The notes below the pieces were generated by a model. It had not been told where the DNA came from. It saw nothing but the letters and a program-made list of their open reading frames with translations, and did not search any database. The position numbers were made by a program, and so were the translations under genes. A stretch of 64,000 nt of DNA from positions 62,001 to 126,000 of the forward strand of contig NZ_JABBMT010000008.1 of assembly GCF_012927645.1 (NCBI RefSeq), given 5' to 3'. Below are positions 45,258-53,906 of this stretch, piece after piece. The stretch's first letter is position 1. Each line of letters starts with the position of its first letter. The DNA is from Pseudoalteromonas arctica. Lineage in GTDB: Bacteria; Pseudomonadota; Gammaproteobacteria; Enterobacterales; Alteromonadaceae.

Positions 45258-45949
45258 AGGTTGTGCTCCGTCTTATTTTTTATGCGGCTAATAATATAGC
45301 CCACGGTCATCGCAGTTAATGCTGCGGCTACCAGCCATAATTCAAAGCCTTGGCTTTTAAGTAGCGTTGCCATCACTCCCGCGGTGATGACCGTTGCTAA
45401 TGTGGCAAGGTTTTTAATGCCAGGGATCACTAAAGCAATAAAAGTTGCGGCAATCGCAAAGTCTAAACCTAGGTGAGTTAAATCGGGCAGTAAACTGCCT
45501 GCCACTATGCCAATAAAAGTCCATAGGTTCCATGCAGTGTAAAAGCTAAATCCGGCACTTAATGCATAAATTAAGCGTATTTTAGTGCGATACGCTTTGC
45601 GGTGATGTGAAAACGCAAATAACTCGTCGGTCAGTACAAAGCTGACCGGTAAGCGCCAGCGCATAGGCTGATCAATTACTTTATGACGCACAGCTAAGCC
45701 ATATAAAAAGTGCCGTGAGCTAATAATAAAAGTGGTAAATAAAATGGTCAGTAATGGTGTGTTGCCTGCTATTAGTTCAATGGCAACGAGCTGCGCCGAG
45801 CCTGCGAATACCAGCAATGACATCGCTTGGGTTTCAACAGCAGTAAAGCCATTTTGGATTGCCAAAGAGCCACATAATATCCCCCATGGGATCACCGCTA
45901 AACACAGCGGTAGCATATCTAAGAACCCTTTTAATAACGCCTTTCTCAC
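45254..45949 (-). CDS. azlC: AzlC-family branched-chain amino acid exporter subunit
   Basis: 231 residues, multiple membrane helices. FLDMLPLCLAVIPWGILCGS at the start, SLLVFAGSAQLVAIELIA and FIISSRHFLYGLAV are family features. With AzlD it is likely to export branched-chain amino acids or analogues. The specificity cannot be read from sequence. Confidence 0.9.
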   Translation of the reverse strand: MRKALLKGFLDMLPLCLAVIPWGILCGSLAIQNGFTAVETQAMSLLVFAGSAQLVAIELIAGNTPLLTILFTTFIISSRHFLYGLAVRHKVIDQPMRWRLPVSFVLTDELFAFSHHRKAYRTKIRLIYALSAGFSFYTAWNLWTFIGIVAGSLLPDLTHLGLDFAIAATFIALVIPGIKNLATLATVITAGVMATLLKSQGFELWLVAAALTAMTVGYIISRIKNKTEHNL

Positions 45950-46226
45950 TGTTTTCCCCTTTATTACTTTAAGTTGATTTAGTTTTGCTGCTTGTTTATG
46001 TTGAACTGGTTATAGATTGCAATAATAACGTTAGTTGATGTTTGCAGGCGCACTTTTGTTATTTTAAGTTAATTAAGAGTGAGTATATCTAAACCGATAT
46101 ACAAAGCTTGTAAAAAATTGCTCGTTGTTGGCGGCATAATAAACCGCTGCTCGACGAGTTCAATAGGCGGATAAAGTTGTCTGTGGCATTATTACGTAAG
46201 AGACGTATTTAAGAGGAATAATTTCG

Positions 46227-46898
46227 ATGGATCAGCAAGTTTTGCAGAAAATTAAAGTATGGGACGGGTTTATCCGCAGTTTCCATTGGTTATTAGTGAT
46301 TGCTATTGCAACGCTCTATTTTAGTGCTGAAGAAGGCATGATGGAATTGCACTTTGTCGCTGGGTATTTCACATTAGCACTGTTGTTAACTCGGCTTGCT
46401 TGGGGAGTAGTGGGTAGCCAAACTGCTAAATTGAGCGCTCTCCTTCATTCACCTATTGCTGCACTAAAGTCATTTACGCAAACAGATAATAAACCAGGGC
46501 ACAGTGCTGCGGGCAGTTATATGGTGTTAGTATTTTTTGCTTTACTGCTAACGCAACTAGTTAGTGGATTGATGACCACTGATGATATTTTAACGGATGG
46601 TCCGTTGGTGGAATACGCATCAAACCAAGTAGTTGAATGGGCAGGATGGGTTCACCATAATAACTTTGATTTGCTGTTTTATGCGATTATTTTACACGTC
46701 GTGGCGATTGTTATTTACCGTCTAAAAGGTAAAAAGCTCGTCAAAGCTATGGTGACCGGTTACGCCGATAAAGAGGACTGTGGCAGTGACGTTAAGGTAA
46801 CTAAATCACCTTGGCTGGCGGTTATTATTTTTGTGCTATTATTGGCTGGTTTAATGATGACATGGGGCGCAGAGCCGCTAAGTTATCTGTTTAGTTAA
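46227..46898 (+). CDS. Cytochrome b561-like membrane protein
   Basis: 223 residues with four to five membrane helices. It opens KIKVWDGFIRSFHWLLVIAI, with further histidines in MELHFVAGYFTLALLLTRLAWG and HHNNFDLLFYAIILHVVAIV as likely haem b ligands. This is the pattern of Ni/Fe-hydrogenase-type and b561-type electron carriers. AAGAGG lies before the ATG. It converges with a cytochrome c' gene, a common pairing, so the two may transfer electrons to each other. Confidence 0.87.
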   Translation: MDQQVLQKIKVWDGFIRSFHWLLVIAIATLYFSAEEGMMELHFVAGYFTLALLLTRLAWGVVGSQTAKLSALLHSPIAALKSFTQTDNKPGHSAAGSYMVLVFFALLLTQLVSGLMTTDDILTDGPLVEYASNQVVEWAGWVHHNNFDLLFYAIILHVVAIVIYRLKGKKLVKAMVTGYADKEDCGSDVKVTKSPWLAVIIFVLLLAGLMMTWGAEPLSYLFS

Positions 46899-46914
46899 TA
46901 TAAAAAGTAAATCA

Positions 46915-46941
46915 AAAACGGCGCTAGTTAAGCGCCGTTTT
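46915..46941. terminator. Terminator between cytochrome b and cytochrome c' genes
   Basis: AAAACGGCGCT (46915-46925) and AGCGCCGTTTT (46931-46941), perfect 11-bp stem, 5-nt loop, usable on both strands. Confidence 0.9.
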
Positions 46942-46962
46942 AGTGTAAAAATCTGCTAGAGA

Positions 46963-47415
46963 TTAATCTTTAAATGATGAATGGCAATCTTTACAACCTT
47001 TAGCCCATGGGCCAAATGCTTTGGCGATTACTTTTTTATCGCCGGTTTGTGCAGCAACAGCAAGCTCGTCAGCGTATTGCTGGAAAGCGACCGCTTTTTT
47101 CATAAAGGTTTCATTGTCGCTCCAAATAGCAGGTAATGCAGATGTTTCGCCTTTGTCACTGCCTGCAACGAATGCTTCCCATGGCATTTTTGCTAATGCA
47201 GCGGCATTATTTGCGCGGTGCTTAAAACGCTCAGCATCAAAAGGTACTTTGCCTTTTAGCATATCACCCATATCGCCAATTTGTACGCGGATCATTGAAA
47301 ACGCAGCTTGGCGGTACTCAATGGCGTCACTTGGCTTTTCAAATGCTGTATTGGCAGTTGCACCAAATGTCAGTGCGCTCAGTGTTGCACCTAAAAGTAA
47401 TTGCTTTAATTTCAT
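46963..47415 (-). CDS. Cytochrome c' family protein (class II, C-terminal haem)
   Basis: 150 residues. Signal peptide 1-21 (ATA-NTAF). A four-helix mature domain ends with the haem site CKDCHSSFKD at the C-terminus, as in class II cytochromes c. It begins AIEYRQAAFSMIRVQIGDMG, a typical first helix with a conserved R and M. It is periplasmic. Cytochromes c' can bind NO or CO; that is known of the family and not shown here. Confidence 0.9.
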   Translation of the reverse strand: MKLKQLLLGATLSALTFGATANTAFEKPSDAIEYRQAAFSMIRVQIGDMGDMLKGKVPFDAERFKHRANNAAALAKMPWEAFVAGSDKGETSALPAIWSDNETFMKKAVAFQQYADELAVAAQTGDKKVIAKAFGPWAKGCKDCHSSFKD

Positions 47416-47541
47416 TCCTTTTGCCCCTTATTAGTCATTCATTGCTTAAATAGTAGCTGTTTTATATCAGCACGTTCGATTATTCAAGTTTATTGCGGTT
47501 AAACTGAACTACCATTGAATTTTAATAATTCAGTTTACGGT

Positions 47542-48012
47542 TTAGTCATTTATATCAATATCAGCAAAGATCATTCCTCTGCGCATGCTTCTAGTTGCTA
47601 AGAATACTTCACCAAGTAGCGACATAAAGGCACAAATAAGTAGTGCCATAGCGCCAACGAAGCAGCTGCCGATAGAAACACCTAAATTAATAGATTGAAT
47701 ATGCGATAAAAATAGCAGCATTACCACTGCACATACAAGCACAGCGCTTAATACACTTAAACTAAAGGCAATATGGATGCAGCGAGAGCGTTTTAGCAGT
47801 GCTCGTAGCTCGGTTGTTAGCGATGAATTAAACTCCTCATCGGTACTTACTTTTAATTTACGTTCAAGTTGGCGAGCACGGTCGGTAATTCGGGCTAAGC
47901 GATTTGATAAAACCCCCAGCGTAGCAGCAATACCAGTAATTAAAAACACTGGTGCAACGGCTGTTTGAATTACTTTTGCCATTGTTAAAATATTTATAAC
48001 ATCAGAGTTCAT
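47542..48012 (-). CDS. DUF2721 membrane protein
   Basis: 156 residues. Three membrane helices: residues about 10-32, 75-97 and 105-130. A basic helical loop lies between the first and second (NRLARITDRARQLERKLK). The start VIQTAVAPVFLITGIAATLG is typical of DUF2721. No function is established. Single gene. Confidence 0.8.
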   Translation of the reverse strand: MNSDVINILTMAKVIQTAVAPVFLITGIAATLGVLSNRLARITDRARQLERKLKVSTDEEFNSSLTTELRALLKRSRCIHIAFSLSVLSAVLVCAVVMLLFLSHIQSINLGVSIGSCFVGAMALLICAFMSLLGEVFLATRSMRRGMIFADIDIND

Positions 48013-48403
48013 TAGTTCCCTTTTAGATATGGCAAATACTATGCCTTTGTTTACAACCCTTCAAAAACCATGGAAATAATATTTTAAATACAAAGCCTAA
48101 TCTGTTGGCTTTATATTAACTGTAGAATGCGTTTTTATCACCCTATAATAAATAAACTATGGTCGCCCTGTAAACTGTAAGGGTTGTGAAGCGATTAGGT
48201 ACTTTGTAATTACATTAGATATGGTTGAATCGTATCTAATTTATCGTAGGCTAAACAGCTTCTTTCTGGCTACTTATTTTACCTGACTTTTTAATTCTTT
48301 TCGTGGGGATTCGTCAGGTTTGGGATATAACTACTCAACGCGATTACTTCCTTTGTTTTTATTAACACGCTAAGCTGCAACTTTATATTTTTAGGAGCAT
48401 GTG
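48013..48403. other. Intergenic region with a small inverted repeat
   Basis: About 390 bp between divergent genes. ACCTGAC (near 48290) and GTCAGGT (near 48315) are complementary around a T-rich and G-rich loop. No ORF with a ribosome site is seen. An unrecognised small RNA cannot be excluded. Confidence 0.35.
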
Positions 48404-48997
48404 ATGAAATTATTAACTGCGGCGACTTTATTGTTGGCATCTACGGCGGCTTTTACACGCCCTGCGCCTTTGGTATCTATCCCAACTCATGATGATTTTT
48501 TTGATAATATTGCCGCTCATTGTGGCAAAGCTTTTGAGGGTAAAGTAACGGTTGATAATGCCGCAGGGTCGAGCTCGTTTGCGGATAAAAAATTAGTCAT
48601 GCATGTTCGCAAATGCACTGATAGTGAGCTGCAAGTACCATTTCATGTGGGGGATGACGCGTCACGTACCTGGATCATCACCAAAACAGGCAGTGGTTTG
48701 AGTTTAAAGCATGATCACCGCCATCAAGATGGTACTGATGATGTATCAACTATGTATGGCGGCCATACGATTGATGCTGGGTTTGCTAATGTGCAATCAT
48801 TCCCTGCGGATCAGTATTCAAAAGAATTGTTTGTTAGCCAAGGTATTCCACAATCTATCGGTAATACATGGCAGATGTATATTTACCCTGAAAAGTTTAC
48901 TTATCGTTTAATTCGCCAAGGCCGCGAGTTTCGTGTTGATTTTGATTTAACAAAACCAATTACACCACCGGCTGCACCTTGGGGCTATAAAGACTAA
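48404..48997 (+). CDS. Exported protein of unknown function
   Basis: 197 residues from the ATG at 48404; AGGAG lies 6 nt before it, so this start is preferred to the GTG at 48401. Signal peptide 1-18. The mature protein has two cysteines (AAHCGKAF, VRKCTDSE), a His-rich stretch LKHDHRHQDGTDD that could bind metal, and a C-terminal beta part (WQMYIYPEKFTYRLIRQGRE). It looks like a conserved secreted protein seen in marine gammaproteobacteria; I do not know its function. It converges with the next gene, 11 bp apart. Confidence 0.72.
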   Translation: MKLLTAATLLLASTAAFTRPAPLVSIPTHDDFFDNIAAHCGKAFEGKVTVDNAAGSSSFADKKLVMHVRKCTDSELQVPFHVGDDASRTWIITKTGSGLSLKHDHRHQDGTDDVSTMYGGHTIDAGFANVQSFPADQYSKELFVSQGIPQSIGNTWQMYIYPEKFTYRLIRQGREFRVDFDLTKPITPPAAPWGYKD

Positions 48998-49008
48998 AAA
49001 AGCAAAGG

Positions 49009-49380
49009 CTAGTCTTTTGTCGGCTCAGTCTCACATTGTAGTAATACTGTTAAAGGTGGCTGATATTTGCGGGGTTTGGTTGGGAAACGATCATACTCTT
49101 GTATGCCATTAGTCACTTTTAACATAAAAGTGTTACCACGGCATAAGCGGTTTGCGTGACGAAGTAAAAACACACTTTGATTTTTAAAGTGCTTATAGTC
49201 GTCAGATTGAATTTTTAAATGGTAGTTATTTGCGTCTAATTTTGTTTGGTAATAATGTACTTTTTCGTCAAAGTCATAGAGTTTTTCGGTTTCACCTTTT
49301 TCTGCTAATACTACATTACTGCCTATTAATAGTGCCAGTGTATTGATAATTACTAGCCTATTTGCCGTTTTTCCTTTCAT
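49009..49380 (-). CDS. Small exported protein of unknown function
   Basis: 123 residues. An N-terminal hydrophobic segment (about 8-26, LVIINTLALLIGSNVVLA) is a likely signal peptide. The rest has lone-pair cysteines in LCRGNTF and LLQCETEP, and is rich in Tyr and Lys (YYQTKLDANNYHLKIQSDDY). I recognise no domain. Single gene. Confidence 0.6.
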   Translation of the reverse strand: MKGKTANRLVIINTLALLIGSNVVLAEKGETEKLYDFDEKVHYYQTKLDANNYHLKIQSDDYKHFKNQSVFLLRHANRLCRGNTFMLKVTNGIQEYDRFPTKPRKYQPPLTVLLQCETEPTKD

Positions 49381-49473
49381 AAGCCTTTAACTCCATTATT
49401 GTATTGAGCACACTATTTAATTACAGTGATGCAATGAGTTATGCTGTAAGTCTAACACCCAAAAAGGGATAAT

Positions 49474-49923
49474 GTGATGTTCAAACAAATAAAACAACTA
49501 TTTTCAGCTTTTGATGAGCAACCAGCTCAGCTGCAAGAGCATGATTTGAAAACGGCGGTAGCGGCATTATTGATTGAAGTGATGCGTGCCGATCGCGAAC
49601 AGCAAGACGATGAATTGAAAACGTTATCTCTGACTTTAAAAAAGTATTTTAATTTGAGCGATGAAGACGTTAGTGAGCTAATGCAAAGCGCAGGAAAAAG
49701 TTTGGATGACGCGATTGATTACTTTCAGTTTTCTAAACAAATTAATGATCAATGCAGCGCAGAGCAACGCATTGAAATTATAGAGCTACTATGGCGCTTA
49801 GCGTATGCTGATGGTGAGTTAGATCCTCAAGAAGAGTATGTCATTCGACGTGTTGCTAACTTGTTGTATGTTGCACATGAGGATTTTATCGCTGCCAAGT
49901 TAGCAGCGACAAAGTTTTCTTAA
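49474..49923 (+). CDS. TerB-family protein
   Basis: 149 residues, all helical. Acidic metal-binding motifs typical of TerB are seen: LIEVMRADREQQDDELKTLS and LLWRLAYADGELDPQEEYVI. The domain was named from tellurite resistance clusters, but stand-alone copies such as this are common and uncharacterised. GGGAT before the ATG is a weak ribosome site. Confidence 0.85.
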   Translation: MMFKQIKQLFSAFDEQPAQLQEHDLKTAVAALLIEVMRADREQQDDELKTLSLTLKKYFNLSDEDVSELMQSAGKSLDDAIDYFQFSKQINDQCSAEQRIEIIELLWRLAYADGELDPQEEYVIRRVANLLYVAHEDFIAAKLAATKFS

Positions 49924-49928
49924 TCGAT

Positions 49929-50513
49929 TTATTTATTTAATTTGCTGGCTACGCTGACAAGCTGCTGAGCAAGGCCCGCAATTCGTTCTGCTGTCACTGG
50001 ATCACTAATGCGGCCATTCTCATCAAGCATAGTGTGAATTGCTGGTACGGCAAGTTGATCTGCCAATACTAGGCTACCAATGCCTGATAAAATATCGCGA
50101 ACGTGATTTAAACCGCGTAAACCGCCCAAGCCTCCAGGTGATGAGGCATATAGCGCGGTGACTTTGTTACGAAATGCCGGAACGCTACCTTGTTCTGTGC
50201 GCGATGCCCAATCAATGGCATTTTTTAATACCGCAGTAATTGAGCCGTTATATTCAGGGCTGGCAAGTAAGATGCCATCTGCAGCGCGTAGTTTGTCTTT
50301 TAATAACTGAGCGCCTACGGGTGTGCCTTGCGCTTCAACGTCTTCGTCAAACATGGGTAAGTTTAGATCTGCCAGTTTAATTACTTCAACTTCTGCACCG
50401 CTTTCTAATGCAAAGCGGGCTGCTTCATTGATCAATTTTTGGTTAAAGCTGTCTTTACGTAAGCTGCCTGCTAAGGCAATAATTTTTGGTGCTATCATGG
50501 TGGTCGCCTTCAA
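49929..50513 (-). CDS. NADPH-dependent FMN reductase family protein
   Basis: 194 residues, flavodoxin-like fold. LAGSLRKDSFNQKLINEA (phosphate loop for FMN), LLASPEYNGSITAVLKNAID and YASSPGGLGGLRGLNHVRDI are family motifs. It probably reduces quinones, chromate or similar acceptors. Divergent from a LysR gene with a palindrome between, so likely controlled by it. Confidence 0.9.
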   Translation of the reverse strand: MKATTMIAPKIIALAGSLRKDSFNQKLINEAARFALESGAEVEVIKLADLNLPMFDEDVEAQGTPVGAQLLKDKLRAADGILLASPEYNGSITAVLKNAIDWASRTEQGSVPAFRNKVTALYASSPGGLGGLRGLNHVRDILSGIGSLVLADQLAVPAIHTMLDENGRISDPVTAERIAGLAQQLVSVASKLNK

Positions 50514-50590
50514 TAATGTAGTTGGATTTGTCTGTTAACTACTTTAGCAAATATTTACTTGCAGAAAAGCCAAATAAACGCAAAACTTAT

Positions 50591-50604
50591 GTGCATATAT
50601 GCAC
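50591..50604. promoter_or_regulatory. Perfect 14-bp palindrome, candidate LysR operator
   Basis: GTGCATATATGCAC is self-complementary and lies 22 bp before the LysR start and 78 bp above the FMN reductase start. The TGCA arms fit the T-N11-A pattern of LysR sites. Confidence 0.5.
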
Positions 50605-50625
50605 AAGTGAAATGAAAGGGTGAAT

Positions 50626-51516
50626 ATGGCAATCCAATTTGATGACTGGCAAGATGTAAAAGTAGCCTATGAGGTTGCGCGGTTAGGGACATTGACTGCA
50701 GCTGCTGAAAAGCTCAACGTCCATCACAGTACGGTACTTAGGCGCATTAATAACCTAGAGCAAAGTTTAAATGCGCGTTTATTTCATCGTCATGCCCGGG
50801 GTTATAAAGTAACTGAGATTGGCGCTAAACTCTTTACAGCAGCGCAGTCTATTAATGGTGAACTTGAGCGTTTACACAACGATATTATTGCAGCAGACAG
50901 CACCTTGCGCGGCAGTTTATTGCTTACTACAGTCAGTGGCTTTATCGATGTGTTAAGTGATGTATGCGAGCAGTTTCAAAGCCTGCATCCGCAAGTGCAA
51001 TTAGAAGTCATACTTGATCAAAAACGTCTTCGCCTTGAACACGGCCAAGCACATATTGCAGTACGCGCAGGCCCTCGTCCTGATGAAGGTGATTATATTG
51101 CTCAACATTTAGCGCATTTGTCGTCAGGGTTTTATGCGTCAAAGCGCTATATTGATAAACATGGCGAGCCAAAAAGTATTAAGCAATTGCCGTTGCATAA
51201 TTTTGTTTCGGGGGTGGCGGGTTATAATGGCAAAGTGCCTTATTTTGCATGGGTTGATGAAAATATACCAACTTCACAAGTGAAATTACGCGTGTCTGAA
51301 ACCTCAGAGGCAACCCGTGCGATTGTGAAGGGTTTAGGTATTGGTGGTTTACAGCATGATGTTGCAGTGCAGTATCCTGATCTTATTCCCGTACTGAATA
51401 ATGAGCTGAGTTGGGCAATAGACTTATGGTTAGTGACGCATCATTTAGTGCATCGCACTGCTAAAGTGCAAGCATTTAGTCAATTATTAAAAGCGTATTT
51501 TCAAGAGCGTAAGTAA
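50626..51516 (+). CDS. LysR-family transcriptional regulator (divergent from FMN reductase)
   Basis: 296 residues from the ATG at 50626, with AAAGGG upstream; an in-frame GTG lies 6 nt earlier. Helix-turn-helix: VAYEVARLGTLTAAAEKLNV and HHSTVLRRINNLEQSL. The effector domain follows from about 90 (LRGSLLLTTVSGFIDVLSDV). It overlaps the next ORF by one base. Confidence 0.9.
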   Translation: MAIQFDDWQDVKVAYEVARLGTLTAAAEKLNVHHSTVLRRINNLEQSLNARLFHRHARGYKVTEIGAKLFTAAQSINGELERLHNDIIAADSTLRGSLLLTTVSGFIDVLSDVCEQFQSLHPQVQLEVILDQKRLRLEHGQAHIAVRAGPRPDEGDYIAQHLAHLSSGFYASKRYIDKHGEPKSIKQLPLHNFVSGVAGYNGKVPYFAWVDENIPTSQVKLRVSETSEATRAIVKGLGIGGLQHDVAVQYPDLIPVLNNELSWAIDLWLVTHHLVHRTAKVQAFSQLLKAYFQERK

Positions 51517-51746
51517 TGAGTTGGTATAGTAAGAATCTCGGGGATGCAATGTTTGCAGATGCCGAACTTAATAAAATAAAGCAAAATAATGTAGTAAAAA
51601 CACCGCTATTTGTCCGTTATGTTGCGCAATATGGTTTGCATTGTGAGGTTATCGTGTATTTTCCGCCTGAAGCGAAAAGCGTGGCTAAACAATGTTTAGC
51701 CACGCCATGTTTAATGCCGGATGAAAGGGATTTAACGACCCTTTAA
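51516..51746 (+). CDS. Small hypothetical protein coupled to LysR gene
   Basis: 76 residues. The ATG overlaps the LysR stop (TAATG), suggesting coupling. It has MSWYSKNLGDAMFADAELNK, then FVRYVAQYGLHCEVIVYFPP. No membrane segment or known domain. A perfect inverted repeat (51679-51705) lies inside the frame, which could mean that the true coding part ends earlier or that the hairpin acts in mRNA. The protein looks like a real small conserved gene, but I cannot assign a role. Confidence 0.6.
   Translation: MSWYSKNLGDAMFADAELNKIKQNNVVKTPLFVRYVAQYGLHCEVIVYFPPEAKSVAKQCLATPCLMPDERDLTTL
51679..51705. repeat. Perfect 13-bp inverted repeat inside the small ORF
   Basis: GCGTGGCTAAACA (51679-51691) and TGTTTAGCCACGC (51693-51705) pair completely around one base. 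No T-run follows. It could be a terminator-like or mRNA-stability hairpin. Confidence 0.65.
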
Positions 51747-51890
51747 ATTACGCATGTCTTAATAATTAAGAGTTAACATGCCCAGCAAGGGTGTTTATTA
51801 CAATCACCAAATATCTCCAGTTAGTCGTTATCTATAATTAGCTATGCACAAGTATACGCCAGTTTAGTGCAATTGCAGCTAAACCAGGCA

Positions 51891-53474
51891 TTAAAATGAT
51901 TTTTTGACCGCGATCCCCAAGCGCTTGGCGAGCCTGACTAAATTAGCTCTATCTACATGCAAGGTACGGGCAGTGGCGGCCCAATTAAAATCATGCTGCT
52001 CTAGTTGCTGGCTAATTAAATGATGAGTAAAGGTATCGGTGGCTTGCTTTAGCGATAAGTTATGACTATCGATAGGGTAAGTCAGCGCTGGAGCAGAGGT
52101 TGTGTGGTGTTTTGCTGAATCATGATGAGATAAAGCGGTTAGATTTAAATCACAATGCGCAGGGGTGATCGTGATAATCGCTTGCTGCCATTGTTGTTGT
52201 TTTGCTTTAAGAGCTGCACGGCTGATAACGTGCTCAAGTTCGCGGACGTTGCCTGGCCAATTGTACTGGGTGAGCAATAGTTGTGTTTCGACACTGAGCT
52301 TGAGTTGTTTTATTGCTAGTTTGCGAGCAGTTTGCTCTACAAAATAGCCAGCTAATAAAATGACATCATTTTCACGCTCGCTCAGCGGTGCAACAATGAG
52401 AGGGTATACGCTGAGGCGGTGATATAAATCAGCCCGAAAACGTCCTTCGGCCACTTCATTTTTTAAGTTACGGTTAGTGGCTGCAATAACCCGCACATCA
52501 ACGTACTTTACTTCATCCTCCCCGACGGTTTGAATTTCACCACTTTGTAATACGCGTAATAACTTGCTTTGCATCGCAAGGGGGAGTTCGCCAATTTCAT
52601 CTAAAAATAATGTGCCACCATCAGCAAGTTGAAACTTTCCTTGGCGGGCACTTTCAGCGCCAGTAAACGCGCCTTTAGCATGACCAAAAAATTCACTTTC
52701 GGCGAGATTCTCTGGTAATGATGCACAATTGAGGTGAATTAGTGGCTTTTCACTACGTTTTGAATGAAGATGAATATTACGCGCTACTAGCTCTTTACCG
52801 ACTCCGGTATCACCTTGGATCAGCACGCTAAATTCAGAAGCTGCAACCAGTTTTATATCATTTTTAAGGCTTTGCATTGCAGGGCTTTGACCAATGATTT
52901 CCACCCCATCGCGGGTCAGTGCTTCACGGTTTAGTTCTTGTACTAACGCACTACTATGTTGTGCATGGCTTTGGTATTGCTGTAATTGCAGTGCGGTGTG
53001 CAAATGTGCAGCGCAAAGCGCACCTAACAGCGCTAAGTGCTCAAGGCTTAAATTATCAAACGCACTCGCGTTAAGGCTATCAAGGGTCAGTACCCCGAGT
53101 AAATTTTCACAGTCATCGAATAATGGCATACCTAAACAAGCGTGTACGGGGATATCACCCGCTTTGGCTTTGAGTAAACCATCATAAGGATCTGGCATTG
53201 GACAATCATGGGCAAATTGTAAAGGGTGTGTAGAATTACAAATGGCCTGTAGGCGCGGATGCTCGTTAATAACAAAGCGACGCCCTAAGGTATCAGGTGT
53301 TAGGCCATCAATTGCGTGTGGCTTTAATACATCCCCTTGTAGGGTCAGTAAGGCAATTGCATCACTTGGGATCAGCTGTTGAATGCAATCAATAAGCTGC
53401 TGAAAAGGCTCAACTTGAGTATTCATTTTAGCAAGCGCGAGGGCAGTATTTAATAAGCGTTGATTATTAATCAT
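51891..53474 (-). CDS. norR: Nitric oxide-responsive sigma-54 activator NorR
   Basis: 527 residues from the ATG at 53474; a TTG 15 bp upstream is less likely because the ATG start places the GAF domain as in E. coli NorR. GAF domain (about 20-175) that in NorR binds NO at a non-haem iron. AAA+ domain: GDTGVGKELVARNIH (Walker A), GAFTGA (sigma-54 contact) and GGTLFLDEIGELP. C-terminal helix-turn-helix WAATARTLHVDRANLVRLAK. It is divergent from the nnrS-hmp operon. Its start codon overlaps one proposed NorR site, so autorepression is possible. Confidence 0.93.
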   Translation of the reverse strand: MINNQRLLNTALALAKMNTQVEPFQQLIDCIQQLIPSDAIALLTLQGDVLKPHAIDGLTPDTLGRRFVINEHPRLQAICNSTHPLQFAHDCPMPDPYDGLLKAKAGDIPVHACLGMPLFDDCENLLGVLTLDSLNASAFDNLSLEHLALLGALCAAHLHTALQLQQYQSHAQHSSALVQELNREALTRDGVEIIGQSPAMQSLKNDIKLVAASEFSVLIQGDTGVGKELVARNIHLHSKRSEKPLIHLNCASLPENLAESEFFGHAKGAFTGAESARQGKFQLADGGTLFLDEIGELPLAMQSKLLRVLQSGEIQTVGEDEVKYVDVRVIAATNRNLKNEVAEGRFRADLYHRLSVYPLIVAPLSERENDVILLAGYFVEQTARKLAIKQLKLSVETQLLLTQYNWPGNVRELEHVISRAALKAKQQQWQQAIITITPAHCDLNLTALSHHDSAKHHTTSAPALTYPIDSHNLSLKQATDTFTHHLISQQLEQHDFNWAATARTLHVDRANLVRLAKRLGIAVKKSF

Positions 53475-53485
53475 GTTAAAATGAC
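53475..53485. promoter_or_regulatory. NorR-type binding site 1
   Basis: GTTAAAATGAC fits the NorR pattern GT-N7-AC. It touches the norR start codon and lies about 108 bp above the sigma-54 promoter. Confidence 0.55.
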
Positions 53486-53518
53486 TCAATCGTATCTATT
53501 TGATTCCTTAAAGAGTGA

Positions 53519-53529
53519 GTCATAATGAC
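53519..53529. promoter_or_regulatory. NorR-type binding site 2
   Basis: GTCATAATGAC is a perfect palindrome of the form GTCA-N3-TGAC and fits GT-N7-AC. It lies 44 bp from site 1 and about 55 bp above the -24 element. E. coli norVW has three such sites; I find only two clear ones here. Confidence 0.7.
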
Positions 53530-53582
53530 CTTTATGTCAATCTTTAAATTTTAACCTTATGAAATTTATTAGGTTTTAATGT

Positions 53583-53599
53583 TGGCTTGGTCTGTGCAA
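53583..53599 (+). promoter_or_regulatory. Sigma-54 promoter of the NO-response operon
   Basis: TGGCTTGGTCTGTGCAA has the invariant GG (53584-53585) and GC (53596-53597) with exactly 10 bp between, as in -24/-12 promoters. It lies 37 bp before the first gene and downstream of the two NorR-type sites. Confidence 0.78.
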
Positions 53600-53636
53600 T
53601 AACATTGTTATACATGAATGCATAAGTGAGTTTGTT

Positions 53637-53906
53637 ATGTTAATGCCAGTATCTAATAATTATTGCGAGGTATCTGTTGCGGCAGATTTCTACTCTAAAC
53701 TATTAAGTGGAGCAAATATAGCGCTCGCTGTTAGTACTCTAGTGATGATAGCCACGGTTTTATTGAGCTACCCGCTTGCTGAGCTACTGAGTATGCAATT
53801 ACAAATTGTCGCGCATATATCAACGATTATTGCCGCCACAATTTTAAAAATAAGTTATGTACTGCGCTGCATAGCACTCAACGGATTAGGAAAGGAAGTA
53901 CGTTAA
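53637..53906 (+). CDS. Small membrane protein in NorR-regulated operon, unknown function
   Basis: 89 residues. Two membrane helices: about 27-49 (ANIALAVSTLVMIATVLLSY) and 58-78 (IVAHISTIIAATILKISYVL). A short Cys-bearing N-terminus (NNYCEVSVAADFYSKLL) and a basic end. A histidine in the second helix could contact haem or metal. The stop overlaps the nnrS start (TAATG), so it is coexpressed with NO-response proteins from the sigma-54 promoter. I recognise no named family. Confidence 0.78.
   Translation: MLMPVSNNYCEVSVAADFYSKLLSGANIALAVSTLVMIATVLLSYPLAELLSMQLQIVAHISTIIAATILKISYVLRCIALNGLGKEVR

Noticed and set aside
47021-47434. 137-codon plus-strand ORF
   Set aside because: Antisense to the cytochrome c' gene, whose CxxCH and signal peptide are clear.
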